Below are positions 17,650-26,526 of a stretch of 64,000 nucleotides of DNA, one piece after another. The stretch spans positions 1-64,000 of the forward strand of contig SFQY01000011.1 in NCBI GenBank assembly GCA_004562395.1, read 5' to 3'. A program made the translations under genes and the position numbers. How positions within the stretch are numbered: the first letter of the stretch is position 1; each line of letters starts with the position of its first letter. The notes under the pieces were generated by a model. It ran no database searches. It was not told the origin of the DNA and saw only the letters and a list, made by a program, of their open reading frames with translations. This stretch comes from a bacterium (lineage in GTDB: Bacteria > Bacillota > Clostridia > Oscillospirales > Oscillospiraceae).

Positions 17650-19113
17650 ATGAATTCCAATTTTTGGTTTGTCGTCGGCTCCCAGGATCTGTACGGTGAG
17701 GAAGTTCTGAAAACCGTGGCTCAGCGTGCGGAGGAAATGGCATGGGAAATGAGTAAGAGGCTACCCTACCCCTTGATCTATAAGGTCACAGCTATGAGCA
17801 ATGCCCAGATCACTGAAATCGTCAAGGAAGCCAATTATGATGATACCTGCGCCGGTATTATCACCTGGTGTCATACGTTCAGCCCCTCCAAGATGTGGAT
17901 CAACGGTCTGGCAAACCTTCAGAAGCCCTACTGCCATTTTGCTACCCAGTATAACAAGGAGATCCCCAACGAGAAGATCGACATGGACTTCATGAACCTA
18001 AACCAGGCTGCTCACGGCGACCGAGAGCATGGCTTTATTGCGGCCCGTCTGAGAATGCCCCGGAAGGTGATTGCCGGTTATTGGCAGAGTCCTGATGTTC
18101 TGAAACGTATCGGCGATTGGATGAAAGCCGCTGTGGGTGTAGCCGTTTCCAAAAGTATGAAGGTCATGCGCTTCGGTGACAATATGCGGGAAGTGGCTGT
18201 TACCGAGGGCGATAAGGTAGAAGTCCAGACCAAGCTGGGGTGGCAGGTGAATACCTGGGCCGTGGGAGACCTGGTAAAGGTTATGCACGAAGTCACCGAC
18301 GCCGAGATCGACGCTCTGATGGAAGTCTACAAGGCCAATTACGACATTGCTACCGATAATATTGAGGCAATCCGCTATCAGGCCCGGGAAGAAATCGCCA
18401 TGAAGAAGATGCTGGATGCGAATGGCTGCAAAGCCTTTACCAACACTTTCCAGGACCTGTATGGCATGGAGCAACTCCCCGGCCTGGCCTCCCAGCACTT
18501 GATGGCCCAAGGCTATGGCTACGGGGGGGAGGGTGACTGGAAGGTTTCCGCCATGACCGCCATTATGAAGGCCATGGGTGAGAACGGCAACGGCGCTTCC
18601 GCTTTCATGGAGGACTACACCTATCATCTGGTGGAGGGACAGGAGTATTCCCTGGGCGCTCACATGCTGGAGGTCTGCCCTAGCCTGGCGGCGGGCAAGC
18701 CCCGGATCGAGACCCATCATCTGGGCATTGGCATGAACGAGAAGGATCCTGCCCGGCTGGTGTTCGAGGGCAAGAAGGGGGATGCCATTGTGGTGTCTCT
18801 GATTGACATGGGCGGTCGTCTGCGCCTGATCTGCCAGGATATTCACTGTGTCAAGCCCATTATGCCCATGCCGAATCTTCCGGTGGCTCGGGTTATGTGG
18901 CAGGCCGAGCCCAGCCTTACCACCGGCGTGGAGTGCTGGATCACAGCAGGTGGAGCCCACCATACTGTTCTTTCTTATGATGTTTCTGCTGAGCAGATGA
19001 AGGACTGGGCACGGATGATGGACATTGAGTTTGTACATATCACAAAGGATACGACTGTGGATGCTTTGGAAAAAGAGCTGTTCCTGAACGACCTGGCATG
19101 GAAGCTGAAATAA
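17650..19113 (+). CDS. araA: L-arabinose isomerase
   Basis: A 487-residue protein, close to the ~500 usual for AraA. ATG follows AAGGAGG. Family signatures are seen throughout: FWFVVGSQDLYGEEVL at the N-terminus, WCHTFSPSKMWI, ATQYNKEIP, and GMEQLPGLASQHLMAQGYGYGGEGDWK; ETHHLGIG carries a metal-site His. It converts L-arabinose to L-ribulose in the cytoplasm using Mn2+. It lies 13 bp after the broken kinase and 9 bp before araD, forming an araB'-araA-araD operon. The frame appears fully intact, so loss of the kinase is recent or compensated. Confidence 0.96.
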   Translation: MNSNFWFVVGSQDLYGEEVLKTVAQRAEEMAWEMSKRLPYPLIYKVTAMSNAQITEIVKEANYDDTCAGIITWCHTFSPSKMWINGLANLQKPYCHFATQYNKEIPNEKIDMDFMNLNQAAHGDREHGFIAARLRMPRKVIAGYWQSPDVLKRIGDWMKAAVGVAVSKSMKVMRFGDNMREVAVTEGDKVEVQTKLGWQVNTWAVGDLVKVMHEVTDAEIDALMEVYKANYDIATDNIEAIRYQAREEIAMKKMLDANGCKAFTNTFQDLYGMEQLPGLASQHLMAQGYGYGGEGDWKVSAMTAIMKAMGENGNGASAFMEDYTYHLVEGQEYSLGAHMLEVCPSLAAGKPRIETHHLGIGMNEKDPARLVFEGKKGDAIVVSLIDMGGRLRLICQDIHCVKPIMPMPNLPVARVMWQAEPSLTTGVECWITAGGAHHTVLSYDVSAEQMKDWARMMDIEFVHITKDTTVDALEKELFLNDLAWKLK

Positions 19114-19122
19114 GGTGATTGT

Positions 19123-19815
19123 ATGCTGGAAAACCTAAAAGAAATCGTATGTAAGGCCAATCTGGAACTGCCAAAATACGGCCTGGTGACCTTCACTTGG
19201 GGCAATGTGTCGGGCGTAGACCGGGAAAAGGGCTTGATGGTCATTAAGCCCAGCGGTGTGGAGTACGACAACATGACACCTGAGGATATGGTGGTCGTGT
19301 CCTTAGCTACCAGCGAGAAGGTGGAGGGCAAGTGGAAGCCCTCCTCCGACACGGCTACTCATGTGGCGCTGTACAACGCCTTCCCCAATATCGGCGGCGT
19401 AGTGCATACTCATTCCCGATGGGCAACCAGCTGGGCTCAGGCTGGAAAGAGTATCCCCGCTTACGGCACTACCCATGGCGACTATTTCTATGGAGAAATT
19501 CCATGCACCCGTTTGATGACGGCGGAGGAAATTGCAGGAGAATATGAGATGGAAACAGGAAATGTGATCATCGAGACCTTCCGAGGGAAGTCTGCTGACG
19601 ATATTCCTGCTGTCCTGGTACATTCCCATGGCCCCTTCGCCTGGGGAACCGATCCACATAATGCTGTCCACAATGCGGTGGTGCTGGAGGAATTGGCGTT
19701 TATGGCATTCCATACTGAGGCTTTGACACCTGATATCCCGTCCATGCAGCAGGAGTTGCTGGATAAGCATTATCTGCGGAAACACGGTAAAAATGCCTAT
19801 TATGGGCAGGGCTAA
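19123..19815 (+). CDS. araD: L-ribulose-5-phosphate 4-epimerase
   Basis: A 230-residue class II aldolase-fold enzyme. FTWGNVSGVDREKG near residues 24-37 is the substrate loop; zinc ligands lie in VVHTHSRWAT and VLVHSHGPFAWG; a C-terminal Tyr-containing segment (KHYLRKHGKNAYYGQG) completes the active site. It converts L-ribulose-5-phosphate to D-xylulose-5-phosphate, the last step of arabinose entry into the pentose phosphate pathway. AAGGTGA lies 5 bases before ATG. The length and motifs are complete. Confidence 0.96.
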   Translation: MLENLKEIVCKANLELPKYGLVTFTWGNVSGVDREKGLMVIKPSGVEYDNMTPEDMVVVSLATSEKVEGKWKPSSDTATHVALYNAFPNIGGVVHTHSRWATSWAQAGKSIPAYGTTHGDYFYGEIPCTRLMTAEEIAGEYEMETGNVIIETFRGKSADDIPAVLVHSHGPFAWGTDPHNAVHNAVVLEELAFMAFHTEALTPDIPSMQQELLDKHYLRKHGKNAYYGQG

Positions 19816-19926
19816 GCAGGAAAATAATGACAGAATATACATCTTAGTGATGTAAATTCCGGAGGAATCATTGAAAAAAAGACAAACGGCTGGTTTATGC
19901 TGGCTGAAATATTTGGATATAGGGGA

Positions 19927-20014
19927 ACATCTCAAAATACCTTCGCTTCTTTATCTGGCGCAGGCAGCGAATCCGCTGCTTGCGCCTTTAAAGTTTTCGA
20001 CACCGCTCTGCAAA
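19927..20014 (+). repeat. Hairpin repeat, copy 2 (right of ara block)
   Basis: Begins CATCTCAAAATAC and contains the hairpin GGCGCAGGCAGC...GCTGCTTGCGCC, then TTTTCGACACCG and CTGCAAAG, matching copy 1 at 15222. Upstream, GGAGGA at 19861 is followed by a short frame (EKKTNGWFMLAEIFGYRG) that is cut at the repeat, as if the next ara-operon gene had been truncated. The rest of 19816-20215 holds no gene I can support. Confidence 0.65.
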
Positions 20015-20215
20015 GTTCGCTATCAAATAATGGCGGTTTTTGCAGAACGGTGTCGCTTTTTCTGCAAGAAAGCGGCACGGTTCAACATAGATATAGAAAA
20101 TATCATGAAATATGTCGCGTTTCGAATCATTGCGCCAGCATTTTTAGAGAGAATTCGCGGTCCTCCTTCTGGAATTCGGTTCCAACATCAAATTTTACAA
20201 AAGGAGGTCTGCAAA

Positions 20216-20647
20216 ATGGCAGATAAGGAAAAGTACATGATCAAAGTTGAGGGGAAACTGGTCGAAGTATCCTCGGAGGTTTACTATGCCTATTTCCGTA
20301 TGGAGCGGCAGGAGCGCTGGCAGGAGGAAAAACAGCAGGGACATGCTGTAGTGTCTTATGATGCCTTGGATGACGGTGAAACGGTTGGAATGGAAGCTGT
20401 TCCGGATTTGACCAGCCCCAGTTTGAAAGAAATGGCAATTTCGCAGGACATAAATACAAGACTTCACCATGCAATAGCCGCCCTTCCGAGAGCTGAAAGA
20501 GAGCTGATCCAGGCGATTTACTTTGAGGGAATGTCTGAGAGGAATTATGCGAAGCAAAAGGGAATCAGCCAAAGGGGGGCTAACAAACAGCGCAGAAAAA
20601 TCATGTCGAAGTTAAGAATGTTTTTGGATATTATGGGAAGTTTTTGA
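20216..20647 (+). CDS. Small sigma-70-like protein of the type found in clostridial conjugative elements
   Basis: 143 residues, with a perfect AAAGGAGGT ribosome binding site. The N-terminus (KVEGKLVEVSSEVYYAYFRM, then ERQERWQEEK) and the C-terminal sigma region 4-like helix-turn-helix (ALPRAERELIQAIYFEGMSERNYA, then KGISQRGANKQRRKI) match the small sigma-like regulators carried by Tn916-like and other clostridial mobile elements. Region 2 is absent. Its neighbours here are repeats and decayed sequence, not transfer genes, so it looks like the relic of an integrated element. Confidence 0.78.
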   Translation: MADKEKYMIKVEGKLVEVSSEVYYAYFRMERQERWQEEKQQGHAVVSYDALDDGETVGMEAVPDLTSPSLKEMAISQDINTRLHHAIAALPRAERELIQAIYFEGMSERNYAKQKGISQRGANKQRRKIMSKLRMFLDIMGSF

Positions 20648-20964
20648 TTTTTAGTTCTCACGATGCTTCTGAAACTGGATAAGTAGTGAAGGAACTTTTT
20701 TGAATCATCAGAAAAAGCCTTTCATGTATCTACTCAATTGCATATCCAGAAGCGGAAATACATCCGCTGGTGTGCCATGTACAGACAGAGAATTGGCAAG
20801 CGACATTGGAGAATCGCGCGATGACCCACCTGTGCAGAAAAACTGCATCAATGCGGCAAGGAAGGTGGATAGCGGGTCCGTTCGTCCAGAAAGCAGGCCG
20901 TGGCCGACCTGTCTTGCGATGACAGCACCAGCGTTGGTACCAGAAAGAAAGGAAAGTGACCCGG
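20648..20964 (+). other. Decayed mobile-element sequence upstream of oppB
   Basis: There is no intact gene here. A broken frame at 20757-20870 reads IHPLVCHVQTENWQATLEN-like and GESRDDPPVQKNCINAARK-like segments in shifting frames, reminiscent of short ORFs near clostridial element ends (from memory, not searched). AAGGAAAG at the right end is the oppB ribosome binding site. Confidence 0.4.
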
Positions 20965-21885
20965 ATGAGAAATGTGGTCAAACGGATCCTGGGAACCATC
21001 CCGGTGCTGATCGGTGTGGTGCTTCTCATTTTTATCATGCTGCGGATTATCCCCGGGGACCCGGCGGCGATGCTGCTGGGGGAACACGTGGATCAGGCTA
21101 CCATTGACCGTCTGACGGAAGTCATGGGCTTGAACCGGTCCCTGCCGGCTCAGTTTTTCGGATACCTGGCCGGTGCTGTCCGGGGGGATCTGGGAGTCAG
21201 CTATAAATACGGCCGTCCCGTGACGGAAATGATCCTGGAGGCCTTTCCCTATACGGTGGTGCTGGCCCTGATGGCCGCCGTGTTTGCCTGGCTGCTGGGT
21301 ATGGCCGCGGGGGTCGTATCCGCCATTCACCAGAATACCCTTGCGGACCGGCTGTTTATGGGCACGTCTTTGATGGGTGTTTCCATGCCCATCTTCATGA
21401 CGGCGCTGCTGCTGCAGTATTTCCTGGCGTTTAAAGTCAAGCTGTTTCCGCTGACCCTGAACGGCACCTTTGCCTCCATGATCCTGCCCGCCGTGGCTCT
21501 GGGCTGGAACAGCGCGGGCAGCATTGCCCGGATGACCCGTTCCAGCCTGCTGGAGGTGATGCAGGCGGACTTCGTGGACACGGCCCGGGCCAAGGGCCTG
21601 GGGAAACGGGCGGTGATCCTGGGCCACGCCCTGAAAAACGCCATGCTTCCGGTGATCACCATGATGGCCCTCCAGTTTTCCAGTATGCTGTCCGGTGCGG
21701 TGATCACCGAGAGCATCTTTGCCATCCCGGGAATTGGCCGCCTGGCAACCACGGCGATCCAGAACCGGGATATGCCCGTTCTGCAGGGCACCGTTCTGTT
21801 TACGACCGTACTGGTCATCGCCGGAAATCTGGCGGCGGATCTACTGTACTCCGTGCTGGATCCGCGCATTCGAAAGGAGGCCTGA
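20965..21885 (+). CDS. Oligopeptide/dipeptide ABC transporter permease (OppB/DppB type)
   Basis: A 306-residue protein with six predicted helices. The N-terminal signature RILGTIPVLIGVVLLIFIML and the EAA loop (DFVDTARAKGLGKRAVILGHALKNAMLPV) are typical of DppB/OppB. It forms the membrane channel with the next gene product. ATG 20965 is preferred over the in-frame GTG 20956 because AAGGAAAG lies 8 bases upstream of it. No substrate-binding protein gene precedes it; the upstream sequence is mobile-element debris, so the operon has probably lost its first gene. Confidence 0.9.
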   Translation: MRNVVKRILGTIPVLIGVVLLIFIMLRIIPGDPAAMLLGEHVDQATIDRLTEVMGLNRSLPAQFFGYLAGAVRGDLGVSYKYGRPVTEMILEAFPYTVVLALMAAVFAWLLGMAAGVVSAIHQNTLADRLFMGTSLMGVSMPIFMTALLLQYFLAFKVKLFPLTLNGTFASMILPAVALGWNSAGSIARMTRSSLLEVMQADFVDTARAKGLGKRAVILGHALKNAMLPVITMMALQFSSMLSGAVITESIFAIPGIGRLATTAIQNRDMPVLQGTVLFTTVLVIAGNLAADLLYSVLDPRIRKEA

Positions 21886-21889
21886 GCCT

Positions 21890-22795
21890 ATGGACAGCAA
21901 AGTATCCCCTCCGACGCTGACGGAAGAGCTGAAAAGTCAGATCGGGGAAAAGGACGGGCTGAAGGAGAAGCTTCTGCGCATGTGCCGTCAGAACAAGCTG
22001 GCGGCTTTCTCTGCGGGGCTGATCGTGATCGTGCTGCTGCTTGCGCTGTTCGCACCCGCCATCGCGCCTTACGGGGAAGCGGAGCAGGATCTTCTCAGCC
22101 GCCTGCAGGCTCCCAGCGCCGCCCACTGGTTCGGTACCGATGAGCTGGGCCGGGATGTGCTGTCCCGGATCCTGTACGGCTCCCGGCTTTCCCTGACCAT
22201 CGGCATCCTGCCGAGTTTGATCTGCCTGGCCATCGGCATCTTTTTTGGCCTGCTGGCAGGGTATTTCGGCGGCTGGATCGACTATGTCATCATGCGCCTG
22301 GCCGACGTGATGCTGTCCATCCCGTCGCTGCTGCTGGCCATGGTGGTGATGTACACCCTGGGGCAGTCCACCGTCAACCTGTTCATCGCCCTGTCTCTCA
22401 CCAGCTGGGCCAGCATTGCCCGGGTGGTCCGCAGCCATACCCTGAGCCTGAAGGAGAGCGAATATGTGGAGGCGGCCCGGTCCATCGGGGTCAGCGGATG
22501 GAAGATCATGTTCCGCCACATTCTTCCCAACTGCATTCCTTCCCTGATCGTGCTGTTTACCCTGAATGTCCCCTCCGCCATTTTGTCGGAGAGCGCCCTG
22601 AGCTTCCTGGGTATCGGCGCCCAGATGCCGGCGGCTTCCTGGGGCCTGATGGTCAATCAGTCCAAGCAGTTCCTGTTCACCCAACCCTGGCTGAGCCTGG
22701 CGCCATGCCTGGCCATCATGGTGACGGTGCTGGCCTTCAACTTCCTGGGAGACGGCCTTCGTGACGTGCTGGACCCCTATATGAAAAATCAGTAA
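21890..22795 (+). CDS. Oligopeptide/dipeptide ABC transporter permease (OppC/DppC type)
   Basis: A 301-residue partner permease. The N-terminal OppC_N segment (LRMCRQNKLAAFSAGLIVIV) is followed by HWFGTDELGRDVLSRILYG, a signature of DppC/OppC, and the EAA loop (YVEAARSIGVSGWKIMFRHILPN). GAAAGGAGG precedes ATG 21890. The start is 4 bp after the oppB stop. It appears intact. Confidence 0.92.
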   Translation: MDSKVSPPTLTEELKSQIGEKDGLKEKLLRMCRQNKLAAFSAGLIVIVLLLALFAPAIAPYGEAEQDLLSRLQAPSAAHWFGTDELGRDVLSRILYGSRLSLTIGILPSLICLAIGIFFGLLAGYFGGWIDYVIMRLADVMLSIPSLLLAMVVMYTLGQSTVNLFIALSLTSWASIARVVRSHTLSLKESEYVEAARSIGVSGWKIMFRHILPNCIPSLIVLFTLNVPSAILSESALSFLGIGAQMPAASWGLMVNQSKQFLFTQPWLSLAPCLAIMVTVLAFNFLGDGLRDVLDPYMKNQ

Positions 22796-22808
22796 GGGGG
22801 GCGATACA

Positions 22809-23621
22809 ATGGAAAATCAGGAAAAAATCCTTGAGATCCGCGGCCTTAAATCCTATTTTTACACCGCCAAGGGCGTTGTTCCCGCGGTGGACGGTGTGGA
22901 TCTGGACATTCCCCGGGGGAAAATCGTGGGCCTGGTGGGGGAAAGCGGCTGCGGAAAGAGCATGACCGCCAAGTCCATCATGGGTCTGATGCGGTATCCC
23001 GGCCGGGTCGCCGGGGGAAGCATTCTGTTTCAGGATGTGGATCTGACGAAGCTGAAGGAAAAGCAGCTGCGCAGGGTCTGCGGAAAAGACGTTTCGATGA
23101 TCTTTCAGGAGCCTATGACCAGCCTGAATCCGGTGCTGAAGGTGGGGCGGCAGGTGCGGGAGGCGCTGCTGGTCCACGAGCCGTCCATGTCCCGGGAGGA
23201 AGCACGCCGCCGGGTCATCGATATGTTCCAGCGGGTGGGAATCCCGGAGGCGGAGAAGCGGTATGACTGCTACCCCCATCAGCTTTCCGGCGGCCTGCGC
23301 CAGCGGGTCATGATCGCCATGGCCATGGTCTGCCGCCCGAAGCTGCTGATCGCCGACGAGCCCACCACGGCCCTGGACGTGACCATCGAAGCCCAGATCC
23401 TGCGGCTGATGAAGGAGCTTCGGGACGAAACAGGCATGAGCGTGCTGATCATCACCCATAACCTGGGGGTGGTGGCGGAGCTGTGCGACTATGTGTATGT
23501 CATGTACGCGGGGAAAATCATGGAGCAGGCGGACATCTTCCCCCCTGTACGACCACACGGCCCATCCCTATACCCGGGGCCTGATGGAGTCCATCCCCCG
23601 CATCGGCAAAAACGTTTCTGA
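22809..23621 (+). CDS. Oligopeptide ABC transporter ATPase (OppD/DppD type), frameshifted near its end
   Basis: The ABC core is complete: Walker A GESGCGKS, Q-loop (IFQEPMTSLNP), signature LSGGLRQR, Walker B LLIADEPTTALD, and the H-loop IITHNLG. Around 23539 a run of six C shifts the frame; after MEQADIF the frame as written gives an unrelated tail. The +1 frame continues correctly as PLYDHTAHPYTRGLMESIPRIGKN and stops matching at about 23612, where an oppF-like sequence begins in the third frame. So one base was gained and the C-terminal domain was lost with the start of oppF. The homopolymer indel could also be a sequencing error. Confidence 0.8.
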   Translation: MENQEKILEIRGLKSYFYTAKGVVPAVDGVDLDIPRGKIVGLVGESGCGKSMTAKSIMGLMRYPGRVAGGSILFQDVDLTKLKEKQLRRVCGKDVSMIFQEPMTSLNPVLKVGRQVREALLVHEPSMSREEARRRVIDMFQRVGIPEAEKRYDCYPHQLSGGLRQRVMIAMAMVCRPKLLIADEPTTALDVTIEAQILRLMKELRDETGMSVLIITHNLGVVAELCDYVYVMYAGKIMEQADIFPPVRPHGPSLYPGPDGVHPPHRQKRF

Positions 23622-24154
23622 AGCGCTATCCCCATCAGTTCAGCGGCGGTCAGCGCCAGCGCATCGGTATTGCCCGGGCCATTGCCCTCCGGCCGGACCT
23701 GATCGTCTGTGACGAGCCGGTCTCGGCGCTGGATGTGTCCGTCCAGAGCCAGGTGCTGAACCTGCTGAAGGATTTGCAGGCGCAGTACAAGCTTACCTAC
23801 CTCTTTATCGGCCACGATTTGTCCGTAATCAACTTCATTGCGGATCGGGTGTGCGTTATGTTCCTGGGGACGGTGTGCGAAATTTCGCCGAAGGAAGCGC
23901 TGTACCGGCAGCCTCTGCATCCTTACACCAGCTTCCTGCTGGACGCGATCCCCCAGGCGGACCCCCATCTGCGCAGCGAACACAGGAAGCTTCTTTCGGG
24001 AGAGGTGCCCAGTCCGGTGAATCCGCCCAGCGGCTGCTGCTTCCACACCCGCTGCCCCTACGCCACGGAACGCTGCCGCACCGAGAAGCCGGAGCTGAAA
24101 TGCTACGACGACCGAATGGCAGCCTGCCACAGAATCGGGGAGATTACCCTGTAA
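23615..24154 (+). pseudogene. Oligopeptide ABC transporter ATPase (OppF/DppF type), C-terminal half
   Basis: The frame starts in mid-domain at FLKRYPHQFSGGQRQRIGIA and continues through Walker B (LIVCDEPVSALD), the H-loop FIGHDLSV and the C-terminal oligopeptide domain (HPYTSFLLDAIPQADP; Cys-rich CCFHTRCPYATERC). Walker A and the N-terminal ~150 residues are missing, joined directly to the end of the oppD remnant. It cannot bind ATP by itself. The transporter is therefore probably dead unless the break is an assembly artefact. Confidence 0.82.
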
Positions 24155-24168
24155 TGGAATATGTCATC

Positions 24169-24197
24169 GGCTCCGGCTTTCCCGCCGGAGCCTTTTT
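24169..24197 (+). terminator. Rho-independent terminator of the opp operon
   Basis: GGCTCCGGC pairs with GCCGGAGCC across a 6-base loop, followed by TTTTT. It lies 15 bp after the oppF stop. Confidence 0.9.
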
Positions 24198-24244
24198 GCC
24201 GCCTCCGGGGTGGGGCCGGTACGGGAGGGAAGGAGGCAAAAACA

Positions 24245-24273
24245 TTGACTTTTTTCTCCCTTTGCGGTAAGAT
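24245..24273 (+). promoter_or_regulatory. Sigma-A-type promoter for the DUF554 gene
   Basis: TTGACT, 17-base spacer, TAAGAT, 34 bp upstream of the ATG at 24307. GGGAG at about 24295 is the ribosome binding site. Confidence 0.75.
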
Positions 24274-24306
24274 GCAGACGAGAGATTCGTTTAGGGAGAT
24301 GCTGTC

Positions 24307-25026
24307 ATGTACGGTCTGGGAACCATTATCAATACGGCCGCCATTCTGGTGGGCGGCCTGGGCGGGGCGCTGTTCGGGCGCTTCTTAAGCGACAGCTGCC
24401 AGGATACGCTGACCAAGGTCTGCGGCGTCAGCACCCTGTTTATCGCCGTCTCCGGGGCCCTGGAGGGAATGCTCACCGTGGAAAACGGCGCGGTGACCAG
24501 CGGCGGGGCCATGCTGATCATCGGGTGCCTGGCCATCGGCGCCATTATCGGAGAGCTGCTGAAGATCGAGGACGCCTTCGAGCGCTTCGGACAGTGGCTG
24601 AAGGTCAAAACCGGAAACGCCCGGGACAAGGGCTTTGTCAACGCCTTCGTCACGGCGTCCTTAACGGTTTGCATCGGGGCCATGGCCATCGTGGGCTCCA
24701 TCCAGGACGGGATCTCCGGTGACTATTCGATCCTGGCCACCAAGGCGGTGCTGGACCTGATTATCATTATGGTTATGAGCTGTTCTCTGGGCAAAGGAGC
24801 GGTTTTTTCCGCCATTCCCGTTGCGGTGTTCCAGGGAAGCATTACCGCCCTGGCGGGGCTTATACGGCCTCTCATGACCGACGCGGCGCTGGCCAACCTG
24901 AGCCTGGTGGGCAATATCCTGATCTTCTGCGTGGGCATCAACCTGGTCTGGGGCAAGAAGATCAAGGTGGCGAACCTTTTGCCCGCCATCCTGGTGGCCG
25001 TCATCGCGGCGTTCCTGCCGTTTTAA
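24307..25026 (+). CDS. DUF554 family membrane protein (YdfK/YqgA type)
   Basis: A 239-residue protein with about seven hydrophobic helices. The N-terminus (GTIINTAAILVGGLGGALFG), the central MAIVGSIQDGISGD, and the glycine-rich helices match DUF554, a widespread but uncharacterised bacterial membrane family. It has its own promoter and no functionally informative neighbour. The function is unknown. Confidence 0.85.
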   Translation: MYGLGTIINTAAILVGGLGGALFGRFLSDSCQDTLTKVCGVSTLFIAVSGALEGMLTVENGAVTSGGAMLIIGCLAIGAIIGELLKIEDAFERFGQWLKVKTGNARDKGFVNAFVTASLTVCIGAMAIVGSIQDGISGDYSILATKAVLDLIIIMVMSCSLGKGAVFSAIPVAVFQGSITALAGLIRPLMTDAALANLSLVGNILIFCVGINLVWGKKIKVANLLPAILVAVIAAFLPF

Positions 25027-25100
25027 GGGCGTGGAAACCAGTTCCGTACCCCGCGCGGGGCAAGCGGGTACGATTGTTTTATGCGCATATCGGTTTTCCT

Positions 25101-25352
25101 CAGCTGCCCGATAAATTGGTGTTTGACGGGGTGTAGGGCGTGGTCATGACCACGCCGACCAGGTTCCGGTTTTTGACTGGGGATCATTCAACGGAATCGC
25201 CAGAAAAAGTTACGTTTCGGCGGGGGCGAGCCCCCGCCCTACGGTATGCACGAACTGTTTTCGTTCAACAAACCGATTGGAAACTTGCAGCGGGTCGGCG
25301 GGGTCATGACCCCGCCCTGCACCCCGCCGAATTCCAATTTTTCGAGCAGCTG
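25101..25352. repeat. Modular inverted-repeat element, module A (copy E1)
   Basis: About 250 bp with inverted ends: CAGCTGCCCGATAAATTGG on the left and, inverted, CAGCTGCTCGAAAAATTGG on the right. Inside are palindromes GGCGTGGTCATGACCACGCC and GGCGGGGTCATGACCCCGCC near the two ends and a central GGCGGGGGCGAGCCCCCGCC. Related copies are at 38731, 43127, 47608, 49076 and 52920. It fills most of the gap 25027-25404; short open frames in it are not genes. Confidence 0.8.
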
Positions 25353-25404
25353 CGCAAAGGCAATAAGTACATTATTTGAAGTCCTGTTTTGGGAGGAGAT
25401 GTTT

Positions 25405-26340
25405 ATGAAACGTGTGCTGGTTTCCGGGCTGGTGAATACCGAGACCACCGTCCGGGTCCGGAAATTCCCCATTGATTACTATCCCATTGACTATCCCTTC
25501 TTTGGGGTGGACACCGCCGTCTCCGGGGTGGCCTGCAACATTGCCCTGGCCCTGGGGACCCTGGAGGACGATGTGACCCTGGCTTCCATGACGGGCCGGG
25601 ATTTCCCGGCGGAGTACATCCGACATGAGCTGGAAGCCGCCGGGCTTTCCACGGGCCATATTCTGCCCTCCCTGAGTCAGACCCCCAGCTCCGTGGTCCT
25701 CTATGACGGGGAGGGGAAGCGCCAGGTCTACTGCGATCTGAAGGACATCCAGGAGACGGCCTACGGCTTTGAGGAGGGCATCTGCGGCGGCATGGATCTG
25801 GTGGTGGCCTGCAACATCAACTTCAGCCGCCCGCTGCTGCGCCTTGCCAAAGCAGCAGGGAAGCCCATTGCCACGGATGTCCATGTGCTGTCCCGGATCG
25901 ACGACGACTTCAACCGGGAGTTTATGGAGTATGCCGATATCCTGTTCCTCAGCGACGAGGGCATCGGACCGGACTACCGGGGCTTCCTGCGGGCGTTGGC
26001 CGGGACCTACGGCAACCGGATCCTGGTGCTGGGTCGGGGAGGCCGGGGCGCTGCCATGTACCTGCGGGAGGACGACCGGATCTATGAGCTGCCCGCCCTT
26101 CCGGTGGGGCCGGTGGTGAACACCGTGGGGGCGGGAGATGCCCTGTTCAGCGCCTTTGTCCATTTTTATGCCCAGGGCCTTCCGGCGCTGGAAGCCCTGG
26201 CCAGAGCGGAACTGTTCGCCTCCGCCAAGATCCGCTGCAGCGGCGCCGCAAAGGGCTTTGTCACCGGGGGAGAGCTGGAGGAGCTGTACCGACTGCACGG
26301 CCAGACGCTTCTGTCCCGGATGAAGATCTTCCCGGACTGA
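25405..26340 (+). CDS. PfkB-family carbohydrate kinase
   Basis: A 311-residue ribokinase-fold protein. The N-terminal VLVSGLVNTETTVRV and FFGVDTAVSGVACNIALALG stretches correspond to the sugar-binding face, and NTVGAGDALFSAF near residue 238 is the PfkB signature 2 with catalytic Asp. It phosphorylates a sugar or nucleoside; the substrate is not predictable. Two in-frame ATGs exist; GGGAGGAG at 25391 is 6 bases from ATG 25405 and abuts ATG 25399, so I chose 25405. Confidence 0.88.
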   Translation: MKRVLVSGLVNTETTVRVRKFPIDYYPIDYPFFGVDTAVSGVACNIALALGTLEDDVTLASMTGRDFPAEYIRHELEAAGLSTGHILPSLSQTPSSVVLYDGEGKRQVYCDLKDIQETAYGFEEGICGGMDLVVACNINFSRPLLRLAKAAGKPIATDVHVLSRIDDDFNREFMEYADILFLSDEGIGPDYRGFLRALAGTYGNRILVLGRGGRGAAMYLREDDRIYELPALPVGPVVNTVGAGDALFSAFVHFYAQGLPALEALARAELFASAKIRCSGAAKGFVTGGELEELYRLHGQTLLSRMKIFPD

Positions 26341-26402
26341 TTCCCCAAATCAAACGGGTGGCAGCTGCTGCGACAAACGATCATGTTTCCCTTGTAATCG
26401 AT

Positions 26403-26420
26403 AACAGGGAGCCTGTTTTT
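26403..26420 (+). terminator. Possible short terminator after the PfkB gene
   Basis: AACAGG, 3-base loop, CCTGTT, then TTT. The stem is only 6 bp, so termination is uncertain. Confidence 0.4.
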
Positions 26421-26526
26421 GAACGGCCTGTCAAAGCCGTTTCCCGGAAAAATCCTTTCAGCATACTCTTTCTCAGGACCCATGGCCCCGGTGGGGCTGA
26501 AAAATACAGACAACAGGAGAATTGCT

